Source: Paenibacillus sp. J45TS6
Lineage (GTDB): Bacteria; Bacillota; Bacilli; Paenibacillales; Paenibacillaceae
Direction of reading: 5' to 3'
Assembly: GCF_018403285.1 (NCBI RefSeq)
Contig: NZ_BOSJ01000015.1
Coordinates: forward strand, 1-64,000
DNA: 64,000 nucleotides
Part shown: positions 53,059-61,342 of the stretch, one piece after another
How the letters are laid out: each line of letters begins with the position of its first letter
Numbering within the stretch: the stretch's first letter is position 1
Position numbers and translations under genes: made by a program
Notes under the pieces: generated by a model
Seen by the model: only the letters and a program-made list of their open reading frames with translations
Database searches by the model: none
Told to the model about the DNA's origin: nothing

Positions 53059-54276
53059 CTATTTCCGCGAACGCGATCTGACCATGAGTATATACAGGGC
53101 AATGGCAAGCACTTCAGCAGTTGCAATCACAATCCCCATCGGTACTGCCGTATCTTCGCCGCCAATTCCGACGAGAGGAGCTACCAGTCCTCCGAATAGG
53201 AACATAAGAACACCAAGCAAAGCCGATGCACTGCCCGCAGAATTCTTCTGATTCTGCATCGCAAGTCCGAAAGTTGCGGTATTTACAATACCAACACAAG
53301 AAACCACTAGGAATAACGGGATCAAAATACCAACCAGCGGAGCATCTGCTAAGATGGCAAGAAGTAAGCTGATTCCGCCGATCCCGGCAAGGGACAAGCC
53401 TGCAATCAGCAGTCTTGTTTCTCCCACACGTCCTGCAAGTCTTCCCGCAATCTGACTCGCAATAATAATACCCGCTCCATTCATAGCAAAGATCAAGCTG
53501 TAGGTTTGAGGGCTGACTTCATAGATTTTTTGAAGAACAAAAGGCGAGCCTGATATATAGGCAAACATAGCAGCTCCTACAAATCCTTGGCAAAGAGCAT
53601 AGCCCATGAACACCCGATCTTTCATGATCGTACCGAAAGCACGGAACGTCTGTTGCAGACCGCCTTGAGTATGCTGATTTTTCGATAGTGACTCAGGCAG
53701 ACCAAGGATAACTCCAATCAAGGATAATACCCCGATGACGGTGAGGACGACGAACACACCTCGCCAAGAAGTCACCGTGAGCAGCTGACCACCTGCGATT
53801 GGTGCAAGGATTGGCGCCGCTCCGTTGATGAGCATAAGTAATGAAAAGAATTTCGTGAGCTCTGTGCCCGAATACAAGTCACGAACCACGGCTCTTGAGA
53901 TAACAATACCCGCTGCTCCCGCTGCTCCTTGAATAAAACGCATGACAACAAACATTTCTATAGATGGAGCAATAAAACATAAGATCGAGGAAAGTGTAAA
54001 TATGCCGAGACCGATCAGCAGCGGTCCACGTCGTCCTCTCGCATCGCTGATTGGTCCTGCTACTAACTGACCAAGCGCAAGTCCCAGCATACAAGCGGTA
54101 AGACTAAGCTGGGCATAGGATGCAGTTGTGTTTAAATCATCTGCCAGAATGGTGAGTGCAGGCAGATACATATCGAGTGAGAATGGGCCGAAAGCTGACA
54201 GTGTTCCGAGTATAAATGCCAGCCAAAGCCGCTTCGCACGATCCGGTGCTTCCTGGATCGCCTGAGCTTGGGTCAT
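53059..54276 (-). CDS. Bcr/CflA-family MFS drug exporter
   Basis: A 405-residue, 12-helix MFS exporter. Family signature: LALGQLVAGPISDARGRRGPLLIGL (motif A at helices 2-3), FIQGAAGAAGIVISRAVVRDLYSGTE and GAAPILAPIAGGQLLTVTSWRGVFVVLT. Members export sulfonamides, bicyclomycin, chloramphenicol or cysteine. AAAGGAGAG precedes the ATG. Single gene; no regulator adjoins it. Confidence 0.92.
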   Translation of the reverse strand: MTQAQAIQEAPDRAKRLWLAFILGTLSAFGPFSLDMYLPALTILADDLNTTASYAQLSLTACMLGLALGQLVAGPISDARGRRGPLLIGLGIFTLSSILCFIAPSIEMFVVMRFIQGAAGAAGIVISRAVVRDLYSGTELTKFFSLLMLINGAAPILAPIAGGQLLTVTSWRGVFVVLTVIGVLSLIGVILGLPESLSKNQHTQGGLQQTFRAFGTIMKDRVFMGYALCQGFVGAAMFAYISGSPFVLQKIYEVSPQTYSLIFAMNGAGIIIASQIAGRLAGRVGETRLLIAGLSLAGIGGISLLLAILADAPLVGILIPLFLVVSCVGIVNTATFGLAMQNQKNSAGSASALLGVLMFLFGGLVAPLVGIGGEDTAVPMGIVIATAEVLAIALYILMVRSRSRK

Positions 54277-54570
54277 GAATGTTCTCTCCTTTTTTAGATG
54301 GAAATAATAAAGCTCGTGTGTACATTAATAGTTCTTTATGTAATGTTTTTCATAATTCCCTTGTTCATTTTACAATAATTCTGGCAGTTTACAACCATCA
54401 AGACTTCTAAGTAAGAACATAGCCCTAGCGTAATCACTTCACTCTCTAAGTTATTCTACTGATTAACGTTTAATTGGATAAATCATTTAGATAATAGTTA
54501 GTTTAGTCCCCTTAATTATTCACCCCATGAGATAACATATTCAGAATAATGTAAATCATAGGGTGCTAAT
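54277..54570. other. Intergenic region upstream of the Bcr/CflA gene
   Basis: AT-rich. It holds the ribosome-binding site of the exporter gene and presumably its promoter; I see no clear operator, RNA structure or open frame. Confidence 0.4.
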
Positions 54571-54609
54571 AAAAAAGACATCCCTCATAAAAAGGAAATG
54601 TCTTTTTTT
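54571..54609 (-). terminator. Intrinsic terminator of the phosphoesterase gene
   Basis: AAAAAAGACAT/ATGTCTTTTTT stem with a long loop and a T-run on the minus strand; also T-rich on the plus side. Confidence 0.75.
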
Positions 54610-54621
54610 CAAATCGCTTTC

Positions 54622-55776
54622 TTATTCTTCGGTGAGTGTCAATTCGATATGAATGACTTCTGATCTGCTTGCCAGGCGGATAGGCGGTCCCCATGAACCA
54701 AAACCAGAGGACACAATAACATGCATTTGTTCTTTCAGCATATAGCCCCAATCCAGTTCAAATAGTCGCTTTGTAATGAAATGATTGGGCGCAAACTGTC
54801 CCCTATGCGTATGTCCGCATAACAACAGGTCGGCGCCGCCCTCCTGAGCTTTATCAAATGCATAAGGCTGATGATCCAGCAAAACAATCGGTTTTGTATG
54901 GTCCAGTGGAGTAAGCAGATCTGATACAGATAAACGTCCTTCTGGATCCATACGTACTGCAGTCAGATCTTTACGTCCCGCAATGTAGATAGCTCCGCCT
55001 GCTACACTGACTACCTCGTCCCGAAGTACAGGAATTCCAATCTCGCTCATTTCCTTCACGTAACGATCAACGTGACCTCCGTAGTACTCATGGTTACCAA
55101 GCACTGCAAAAACACCGTATTTGGCAGATAATTTCTTCATCTCATTTGACATCTTATTTCGCAAAAAAGGTTCAATCGAATCATCAAGCACATCCCCTAC
55201 CAGCAAGGTCAGATCAGGCTTTAATCCATTGAGGAGTCCGGTCAGCTTTGCTAAATATCGATTACCCACAATGTTTCCAAGATGGATATCGGAAGCTACT
55301 GCGATGGTGTACTTTTGGGGAGCACCTGGTTCTGGCTTCTTGGCTACTGCTACTTCATATTTTCTTACGACAGGACTCCACGCATTATAAGACCCGCGCA
55401 GTAGGAAGATCCCTAGAAGCACTACCGTTGCCCAGCCAAGTATCGGAATATATGCCTTAGAATCAGCTCCCGCAAGATGACATATCCATCCGATCAGATC
55501 CATCACCGGAAGTACAAGGATGAAGAACTCGAGCAGTGCAAAATAGTACGAACCGATCACTTTTATGAAGCGTCCTACGGGTCCAAGCCATTTAATCCGT
55601 CCGACCGCATACCCAAGCGATACCACAGTCAGAGAGATACCTAATACGAAAATAGAGATATCAGAAACATAAGAAGAAAGAAACAAGTACATATTCCAGC
55701 CGATATACAGCTGTAACCCAATAAATATAAGCAGTACAAGTAAAGTGTTCAGTATCATTCGAAAGGGAAACTTCAT
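54622..55776 (-). CDS. Membrane-anchored metallophosphoesterase (YkuE/YaeI-like)
   Basis: A 384-residue protein. The first about 140 residues have four or five membrane helices (NTLLVLLIFIGLQLYIGW, VLGISLTVVSLGYAVG and so on), followed by a calcineurin-like phosphoesterase domain: ASDIHLGNIVG, LLVGDVLDDSIEPFL, AVLGNHEYYGGHVDRY and LLCGHTHRGQFAP, which provide the two-metal site (Asp, His, Asp, Asn, His, His, His). The N-terminal membrane part is larger than in the single-anchor YkuE. Substrate could be lipid or nucleotide phosphoesters. GGAGCGAGGCAGG precedes the ATG. Confidence 0.9.
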   Translation of the reverse strand: MKFPFRMILNTLLVLLIFIGLQLYIGWNMYLFLSSYVSDISIFVLGISLTVVSLGYAVGRIKWLGPVGRFIKVIGSYYFALLEFFILVLPVMDLIGWICHLAGADSKAYIPILGWATVVLLGIFLLRGSYNAWSPVVRKYEVAVAKKPEPGAPQKYTIAVASDIHLGNIVGNRYLAKLTGLLNGLKPDLTLLVGDVLDDSIEPFLRNKMSNEMKKLSAKYGVFAVLGNHEYYGGHVDRYVKEMSEIGIPVLRDEVVSVAGGAIYIAGRKDLTAVRMDPEGRLSVSDLLTPLDHTKPIVLLDHQPYAFDKAQEGGADLLLCGHTHRGQFAPNHFITKRLFELDWGYMLKEQMHVIVSSGFGSWGPPIRLASRSEVIHIELTLTEE

Positions 55777-55939
55777 TGGTTCCTGCCTCGCTCCTTAATA
55801 ATGCAAATTGATTACACTTCATTTTATTATACAACTGAACCTAATTCCAACCTCAGTCATTCTCTCCTGGATATTACATCCGGTAAGCGTGAATCGTATC
55901 TTTCCTTACAGCGATATTACCCTTATATCATGAGTACGG

Positions 55940-55969
55940 TTGACAAATCATCTCACTTGTAACTATAAT
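55940..55969 (+). promoter_or_regulatory. Sigma-A promoter of the oxidoreductase gene
   Basis: -35 TTGACA (55940-55945), 18-bp spacer, -10 TATAAT (55964-55969), 55 bp before the start codon. Near-consensus, so strong unless repressed. Confidence 0.8.
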
Positions 55970-55976
55970 GGTTACA
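55958..55976. promoter_or_regulatory. Dyad over the -10 box, candidate Rrf2 operator
   Basis: TGTAAC-TATAATG-GTTACA: perfect six-base arms that bracket the -10 TATAAT, so a repressor bound there would block initiation. The Rrf2-type gene lies just downstream. Confidence 0.55.
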
Positions 55977-56023
55977 GGTTGAAAAAACGAATTTATTTTA
56001 ATAACAACATTGGAGGAATAAAA

Positions 56024-56659
56024 ATGAAAATTGCAATTATTGGCGCTAGTGGTAAAGCAGGAAAATTCATTATGGATGAAGCAGGAAAACGTGGACATGA
56101 AGTCACAGCGATTGTAAGAAATGCAGCTAAGGTTAGCGGGGTTCCTGCCATCCAGAAAGATATTTTTGCACTAACGACGGAAGATCTGAATAAATATGAT
56201 GTTGTTGTGAATGCCTTTGGTGCAGCACCAGGTGAAGAGCATAAACACGTAGAAGCAGGCCAAACACTCATTAAGGCACTGAGCGGTGTGGAAGGTACTC
56301 GGCTGATCGTTGTCGGCGGTGCAGGAAGTTTGTACGTTGATGAAGCGAAAACGACAAAACTGATCGACACACCAGAATTCCCTGACCTCTACAAACCAAC
56401 CGCAAGCAATCAAGGAAAAAACCTGGAGGACCTGAAAGCTTCTACAGACCTAAAATGGACTTTCGTAAGCCCAGCGGCGATGTTTGATGCAGAAGGTGCA
56501 CGCAGTGGTTCTTATCAAAAAGGAAAAGATAATTTGATCGTGAACGCTAAAGGTGACAGCTACATCAGCTACGCGGACTATGCAATTGCGATTGTGGATG
56601 AAATCGAAAACCCAGCACATATCGGTGAACGTTTCACTGTCGTTGGCGAGCAAAAATAA
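56024..56659 (+). CDS. NAD(P)H-binding oxidoreductase (YwnB-like)
   Basis: A 211-residue atypical short-chain dehydrogenase (NmrA/YwnB-type). Cofactor motif MKIAIIGASGKAGKFIMDEAG; then DVVVNAFGAAPG, RLIVVGGAGSLYV and LKWTFVSPAAMFDAEGARSGSYQKG. TTGGAGGAATAAAA precedes the ATG at 56024; the extended frame back to 55940 overlaps the promoter and is rejected. The Rrf2 repressor-type gene follows; in Bacillus subtilis the equivalent ywnB and ywnA genes are also neighbours. Likely removes or senses reactive small molecules; substrate not known. Confidence 0.87.
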   Translation: MKIAIIGASGKAGKFIMDEAGKRGHEVTAIVRNAAKVSGVPAIQKDIFALTTEDLNKYDVVVNAFGAAPGEEHKHVEAGQTLIKALSGVEGTRLIVVGGAGSLYVDEAKTTKLIDTPEFPDLYKPTASNQGKNLEDLKASTDLKWTFVSPAAMFDAEGARSGSYQKGKDNLIVNAKGDSYISYADYAIAIVDEIENPAHIGERFTVVGEQK

Positions 56660-56674
56660 TCTCCTTGTTGTTTC

Positions 56675-56709
56675 AGATCCTCTGGGCCGCCACCCGGAGG
56701 ATCTTTTTG
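56675..56709 (+). terminator. Intrinsic terminator
   Basis: AGATCCTC...GGG / CCC..GAGGATCT stem with T5 tail, just past the oxidoreductase gene. Confidence 0.85.
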
Positions 56710-56821
56710 TTTACAACTGTTCACTCAGGGTACAATAGATTACACTATTAAAGACGTATGTACGTATTTAATAGAAGAATCACTCTGCTATGAGCAGAAG
56801 AATAAAGGAGTTAACGTAAAG

Positions 56822-57259
56822 ATGGTTACTAGCCGATTTGCTGTTGGCATTCATATTTTGTCACTGCTTGAGATTAACAAAGATACCGTCAACACCTCAG
56901 ACTTTCTCGCGGGCAGCGTGGGCACCAATCCCGTGGTCATTCGCCGAATTACAGGCATGCTGAGTAAAGCAGGGCTTGTTGATGTGAAACCGGGCGTTGC
57001 AGGGGCGAAGCTCAAAAAAGAGGCAGCAGACATCACTCTACTCGACGTGTACCGGGCGGTAAATGCGGTGGAAGAAGATGCTCTATTTTCTGTACATGAT
57101 TCTCCGAATCCTGCCTGCGTTGTAGGGCGTAATATTCAAAATGCGATCTCCCCTATCTTTATTTCTGCTCAAAAAGCAATGGAAGATCAGCTTGCGAGTG
57201 TCTCCATCGCTGATGTGATCTATGACCTCTCCCAAAAAGAAAAGGAACCTCTGGAGTAA
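56822..57259 (+). CDS. Rrf2-family transcriptional regulator (YwnA-like)
   Basis: A 145-residue Rrf2 protein. The winged HTH is SRFAVGIHILSLLEIN and AGSVGTNPVVIRRITGMLSKAGLVDVKPGVAGAKL. The effector part has only one Cys (NPACVVGRNIQ) instead of the three-Cys iron-sulphur cluster of IscR or NsrR, so it probably senses a small molecule or thiol stress. AAAGGAG lies before the ATG. It likely represses the oxidoreductase gene upstream through the dyad at 55958. Confidence 0.87.
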   Translation: MVTSRFAVGIHILSLLEINKDTVNTSDFLAGSVGTNPVVIRRITGMLSKAGLVDVKPGVAGAKLKKEAADITLLDVYRAVNAVEEDALFSVHDSPNPACVVGRNIQNAISPIFISAQKAMEDQLASVSIADVIYDLSQKEKEPLE

Positions 57260-57287
57260 ACGGTTAACCCGTTTTACAGAGATTCCT
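57243..57287. terminator. Long hairpin, terminator of the Rrf2 gene and the convergent gene
   Basis: GGAA, CTCTG and GTAAACGG blocks pair with CCCGTTTTAC, CAGAG and TTCC in order, forming a stem of about 17 bp that overlaps the Rrf2 stop codon. T-rich on both sides. Confidence 0.6.
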
Positions 57288-57299
57288 TTCAATTTATTT

Positions 57300-57860
57300 T
57301 TACGACCAAATATATTCGTTTTTAAAATCGTGCTTATTTACTTGATCATTTACATCATTAAATTGGATAAAGAAATCAGTTCGATTATTCTTCGTATACT
57401 CTAAGGGGAATACATCTAGTAATAAACTTGAATACTCCATAAGGTACAGAATATCACTCTCTCTGCCTCTTCCCATTATATAATCGATAGGTATAGTGAA
57501 TACATGTAGCTCTTCTTTGTACTGTATTTCATACAGGACTTGAAGGTCCGTGAGTCGATATGAAAAATAAGAATAGAATTGATTCAAATGAACTTCCGCT
57601 TGTTTAAAGTGATCGTTCGCTTGCAGCAGTACAGGGACATCCGCCTTCGTTTGCTCGCTCTCATTGAATTCCCTCAGCAGCTCATTCGTACGTGCAAGCT
57701 CTGTACGAAACTGATCGTACACTTGTTTTTCCTTCATCCCATCCGAGATGAGAGACTTTCCATCCACCAGTAAAAATACGTACCATCCCCCTGCTACCAG
57801 AGCACAGGTTAACGTTATAATGGCTATTCCTTTTATGTATTTTGTTAAGAAGCTTCTCAC
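57300..57860 (-). CDS. Hypothetical membrane-anchored protein (downstream of pair)
   Basis: A 186-residue protein with one N-terminal membrane helix (IAIITLTCALVAGGWYVFLLV, residues about 12-32) and an extracytoplasmic helical domain rich in Glu, Phe and Tyr (HLNQFYSYFSYRLTDLQVLYE). GTG start (57860) directly after the TAA of the gene before it, with GGGCGGGGTGG as ribosome-binding site; translation is probably coupled. The pair of proteins likely interact. I do not recognise the family. Confidence 0.7.
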   Translation of the reverse strand: MRSFLTKYIKGIAIITLTCALVAGGWYVFLLVDGKSLISDGMKEKQVYDQFRTELARTNELLREFNESEQTKADVPVLLQANDHFKQAEVHLNQFYSYFSYRLTDLQVLYEIQYKEELHVFTIPIDYIMGRGRESDILYLMEYSSLLLDVFPLEYTKNNRTDFFIQFNDVNDQVNKHDFKNEYIWS

Positions 57861-58448
57861 TTAGGTACCACCCCGCCCTTTCTCCAGTTGTGCCGAAATG
57901 CGATTCAGAAGATGAATAAGTTCCTTTTTCTGCTCTTCTGGAAAATCTTTATAATTTGTATCACTCGGCAGGTCAGGAATTTGCTCCTGCAGTTCGTGAA
58001 TAACCATACGCGTTTTCTTTAATTCCCTACGGTCACCTGTCCCTTCAAGTATTTTCGAGGAATGTGACAAAAGTTCTACTCCGAGCTCCTTAAGCTTGTT
58101 CTCTAAAGCTTCCGTACTCAGTTCTTCTACTTCAAAATGATTACTACGGAGTTGTCTGATCTCTTCTGCCGCTCTGATTAAACGAGTGTACCCTAAAAAT
58201 AACTCTCTTGCGCTATCCCGATTTAATGCCCCTGCTCTGTTTAAGACAGTGTCCGTATAATAGGTTGACGCACGTAATGAAGATGCAGTGAGGCCATAGG
58301 AGTACGTAAAAGCCTTGCCGTTTATTTGTTGCTGCTCCTGTTTATCGTATTCTCTCCCAATAAGTACGGCAAACAAGATGATCAGAAATATGGACCCTGT
58401 GATGGTCCATATTGAAACTGTTTTTCCCAAGAGCTCACCACCATTCAC
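57861..58448 (-). CDS. Hypothetical membrane-anchored protein (upstream of pair)
   Basis: A 195-residue protein: N-terminal membrane helix (IWTITGSIFLIILFAVLIG, about 13-31) and a helical, charged extracytoplasmic domain (about 33-195, with coiled-coil character in ELSTEALENKLKELGVELLSHSSKI). It shares this layout and size with the following gene, which suggests duplicates or a complex, but I see no clear sequence identity. Unknown function. It has no visible lipobox. Confidence 0.7.
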   Translation of the reverse strand: MNGGELLGKTVSIWTITGSIFLIILFAVLIGREYDKQEQQQINGKAFTYSYGLTASSLRASTYYTDTVLNRAGALNRDSARELFLGYTRLIRAAEEIRQLRSNHFEVEELSTEALENKLKELGVELLSHSSKILEGTGDRRELKKTRMVIHELQEQIPDLPSDTNYKDFPEEQKKELIHLLNRISAQLEKGRGGT

Positions 58449-58730
58449 TTCCGTCTATATCCTAAACGATAAATATTAATGATTGCGATAAATATTAGGA
58501 TATTTCCCTTTATATTACCTCATATTATTAGTTACGCCTAACCATTATATGGGTGTATCCCCCTCACTACTTCATCTCTAATAACAATGATAATGTTCAC
58601 AAAAAAGATATTTAATTTCATTAATTTCGATTTTTTTAACTAAATTGTCGATTATACAGTTTACTATTTAGGACATTCTAAGTATAATACTTCTTCACTA
58701 ATACTATTTTTACGAATAGGAGCAATACTT

Positions 58731-59165
58731 TTGGATCATCAAATTTCTCTAGACATGCTAATGGACACTTATAATCAGTTGGAACAAAAATTGACGAATT
58801 ACCGGATCAAGGCTTTCGTAGATCATCTGCGAAAATATGATTTAACATTGAATCAATTTGCAATTTTAACAAAAGTTCAACGAGAAGGACCTTGTCTATC
58901 TGTACATTTGGCCCAGTATCTAGAAATCAAAGCGGCTTCGATCACTTATTTGGTAGACTCACTTGAACAAAGAGGTTATGTCACTCGCCTAGATAATCCA
59001 GAGGATCGACGAAGTCACCGAATTACGCTTACCGATAAAGGCAATGACGTCCTTTATATTCCTGAAATGGATCAGTCAGTCAAGGAACAATTTGAGCATT
59101 TGGATGAAGAGGATAAAGAAATGGTATACCTAAGTATTCGTTTACTAAATCGTAAACTGAAGTAA
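58731..59165 (+). CDS. MarR-family transcriptional regulator
   Basis: A 144-residue MarR protein: helix-turn-helix SVHLAQYLEIKAASITYLVDSLEQRGYV and the wing RLDNPEDRRSHRITLTDKGNDVL with the diagnostic DxRxxR-type motif. TTG start with AGGAG eight bases upstream. It is followed after 19 bp by an ABC-2-type permease, forming a regulator-exporter operon that it probably autoregulates. The dyad-like stretch TAACTAAATTG ... CAGTTTACT upstream could be its operator, but the match is poor. Confidence 0.88.
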   Translation: MDHQISLDMLMDTYNQLEQKLTNYRIKAFVDHLRKYDLTLNQFAILTKVQREGPCLSVHLAQYLEIKAASITYLVDSLEQRGYVTRLDNPEDRRSHRITLTDKGNDVLYIPEMDQSVKEQFEHLDEEDKEMVYLSIRLLNRKLK

Positions 59166-59184
59166 TTAAAGGAGCTTACATCAA

Positions 59185-60444
59185 TTGAAGAACTTATTAA
59201 AAATTAAATTCGCGTGGTTTCCGGTCTGGTCTGTAGCCGTGTTAATGCTGAGCATGATCCTGATTTACTTGCCCGTATTTAGCGGTGCCGATCAGCGAAT
59301 GCACGATTTTCCGCTCATTCTGGTGAGCGAGGACTCGGGGTTTGCAGACTCGCCGGAAGGTAAAGCGATCATCTCTAACCTTGTGAAACAGCAGAATGGA
59401 CACTCATTTGAGTGGCAGATTGAAAGTTCAAAAGAAACCGCTATACAGGCGATAAAAGAAAACAAAGCAAACGGAGCTTTGGTTATTCCCGCTAATTTTA
59501 GTGAACAGACTTCTGCCTTACAGCAATCGTTCTTATCTGGAGAAGCTAATATTACCGCCGTACCCGTTGAAATATTATTAAATGATGGAGCTTCACAGAT
59601 GGCTTCAAGCATCTCAACAAGTGTATTGCAAACCCTAGCCTCATCGATTTCTGATATGGTTAGCAGCGGAATAAAAGCAGATATGACAAAACAACAAGCA
59701 CTTCTATCTCCCATGGCCGCATCTCAGCTTGACCACCCTATCGAATACAGGGTGACAAGCGTGCTCGGGCTTCCTTCAGATACCAATAAAGGAATGACCC
59801 CGTTTATGATTGTCTTAATCGCATCCATTACCGGGCTTATGGGAACACAGATGATTCATGGGTATATAGGTGGTATTAGCGATAATCTGAAGAGCCATGG
59901 CGTTCCTCTCACCTATTCAAAGGTGTTTGCAACGGAGATTCTGCTCAGTGCTATCTTAATGATCGCTGTTGCAGCCGTAATTCCATTAGCGGTGTTTGGA
60001 CTCTATGGAAGCTTCCACTCGTCAGGCATCATTCAAGTTTTCTTATTTACTCTGCTATGCACGATGACGATGTTTGCTATGTTCAAAATGATCGGAATGT
60101 TATTTGGAAAATGGGCCATGTTGGCAGCATTTCCTGTCAATATTTTAGGAATCTTTGCTAGCGGCGGAGCGATTCCGGTTACAAACCTTCCCGATTTCCA
60201 TCGGATCGTTGGCAATATGATGCCTATTCGCTACATGCTTGATGGCATGCGTTCATTGCTCTATTACGGCGGTAATATGGAAGCTGGTCTTGGAAAGGCG
60301 TTACTAATCGTTCCTACTTTCTTCCTTCTCTTTTCCGCAATCATCGTCATTGTATTCCTATGGAAAAGAAATCAAGCAAATAAGAATCATCATAATCAAC
60401 AGCAGGATTCAAGTCGTTCGGCACAGACTGCTGTTTCAGCTTAA
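59185..60444 (+). CDS. ABC-2/YhgE-Pip type membrane protein
   Basis: A 419-residue protein with one N-terminal membrane helix, a long extracytoplasmic domain (about 30-200) and five C-terminal membrane helices from about 205. The first part (FPLILVSEDSGFADSPEGKAI, GALVIPANFSEQ) matches the YhgE/Pip (phage infection protein) and DUF3533-type ABC-2 permeases that pair with MarR or TetR regulators. TTG start; AAAGGAG lies 11 bases before. No ATPase gene is adjacent. Function likely export of, or response to, membrane-active compounds. Confidence 0.85.
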   Translation: MKNLLKIKFAWFPVWSVAVLMLSMILIYLPVFSGADQRMHDFPLILVSEDSGFADSPEGKAIISNLVKQQNGHSFEWQIESSKETAIQAIKENKANGALVIPANFSEQTSALQQSFLSGEANITAVPVEILLNDGASQMASSISTSVLQTLASSISDMVSSGIKADMTKQQALLSPMAASQLDHPIEYRVTSVLGLPSDTNKGMTPFMIVLIASITGLMGTQMIHGYIGGISDNLKSHGVPLTYSKVFATEILLSAILMIAVAAVIPLAVFGLYGSFHSSGIIQVFLFTLLCTMTMFAMFKMIGMLFGKWAMLAAFPVNILGIFASGGAIPVTNLPDFHRIVGNMMPIRYMLDGMRSLLYYGGNMEAGLGKALLIVPTFFLLFSAIIVIVFLWKRNQANKNHHNQQQDSSRSAQTAVSA

Positions 60445-60460
60445 ACTTAATCGCATATAG

Positions 60461-60511
60461 AAAACGGCACGATTGATCAGCGTAAAGGCTTATCAACTCG
60501 TGCCGTTTTTT
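60461..60511. terminator. Bidirectional terminator
   Basis: AAAACGGCACGA/TCGTGCCGTTTT with inner TTGAT/ATCAA pairs; T6 on the plus strand, TTTTC on the minus strand. The plus-strand T-tract overlaps the stop of the convergent GNAT gene. Confidence 0.9.
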
Positions 60512-61116
60512 CATTTTACATTCCGATATTTCTCCCGGTACTCACCTTCGAGCATGCTCATGAGAATCGCATCATGATATTTATGATTGTAGAACAAAGC
60601 ATCACGCTGGCGCCCTTCTACCTTAAAACCCACCTTCTCATAGACATGCACAGCCCGTTCATTAAAATCATACACATTCAGCTCGATCCGGTGAAGCTGT
60701 AATATACCAAACCCATAATCCAGCATAAGACGCAGTGCTTCAGTTCCATAGCCTTGCCCTTGATGTTCTGATTGATCAATTGCAACTCTCAGGTTTGCAC
60801 TCCGGTTTGTATAGTCCAGGTCTTGCAGTACAATATCTCCGATGAGTTCATCTGTTTCCTGCAAGGCAATCAGCAAAATTACGGAAGAATCATCTCCCCG
60901 CTTTCTATCTATATACTCTACGATCTGCTCATAATTAAAAATCGCCTTCGTGCCGGTCAGTCTTCTTGTTTCTACATTAAAAAGCTGCTTATAATATGCT
61001 TTCGCATCGCTTGCATTTAAGGGTTTAAGATATACTTTCTTTCCTTGTAACACTTTGGGTATAAAGTTCTCTTCCATGATCTCTTTCTTCATTCCCTTCT
61101 CTATGTATGATTCCAT
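60511..61116 (-). CDS. GNAT-family N-acetyltransferase (RimJ/RimL-like)
   Basis: A protein of about 190-201 residues. The acetyl-CoA motif is LRVAIDQSEHQGQGYGTEALRLMLDYGFGI (Q-G-Q-G-Y-G), followed by LHRIELNVYDFNERAVHVYEKVGFKVEGRQRDALFYNHKYHDAILMSML, typical for the SpeG/RimJ-like group. Several in-frame ATGs occur near the start (61116, 61092, 61077) with no decisive ribosome-binding site, so the N-terminus is uncertain. Substrate unknown. Confidence 0.85.
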   Translation of the reverse strand: MESYIEKGMKKEIMEENFIPKVLQGKKVYLKPLNASDAKAYYKQLFNVETRRLTGTKAIFNYEQIVEYIDRKRGDDSSVILLIALQETDELIGDIVLQDLDYTNRSANLRVAIDQSEHQGQGYGTEALRLMLDYGFGILQLHRIELNVYDFNERAVHVYEKVGFKVEGRQRDALFYNHKYHDAILMSMLEGEYREKYRNVK

Positions 61117-61315
61117 GCTTCTAGTTCTGGACTAATTGTATCCGAATCCAGTTTGCTTCTAAAGAGAAAGAATATTTCTAAATCGTTTATTACTGTGAAC
61201 TTAAGAGCCCATGCTGTGCCTCTATATACATGCATAACCTGCCCAGTAACTTAACTTGAGTCATCTGAGGCAAGATATACAAAAGCGGGAGCCCATTTCT
61301 AACTTGCGACTACGT

Positions 61316-61342
61316 AAAAAACCGCGTCCGGGGGACACGGTC
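61316..61342 (-). terminator. Intrinsic terminator of the cupin gene
   Basis: ACCGTGTCC/GGACGCGGT stem with a T6 tail on the minus strand, overlapping the stop codon. Confidence 0.85.
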
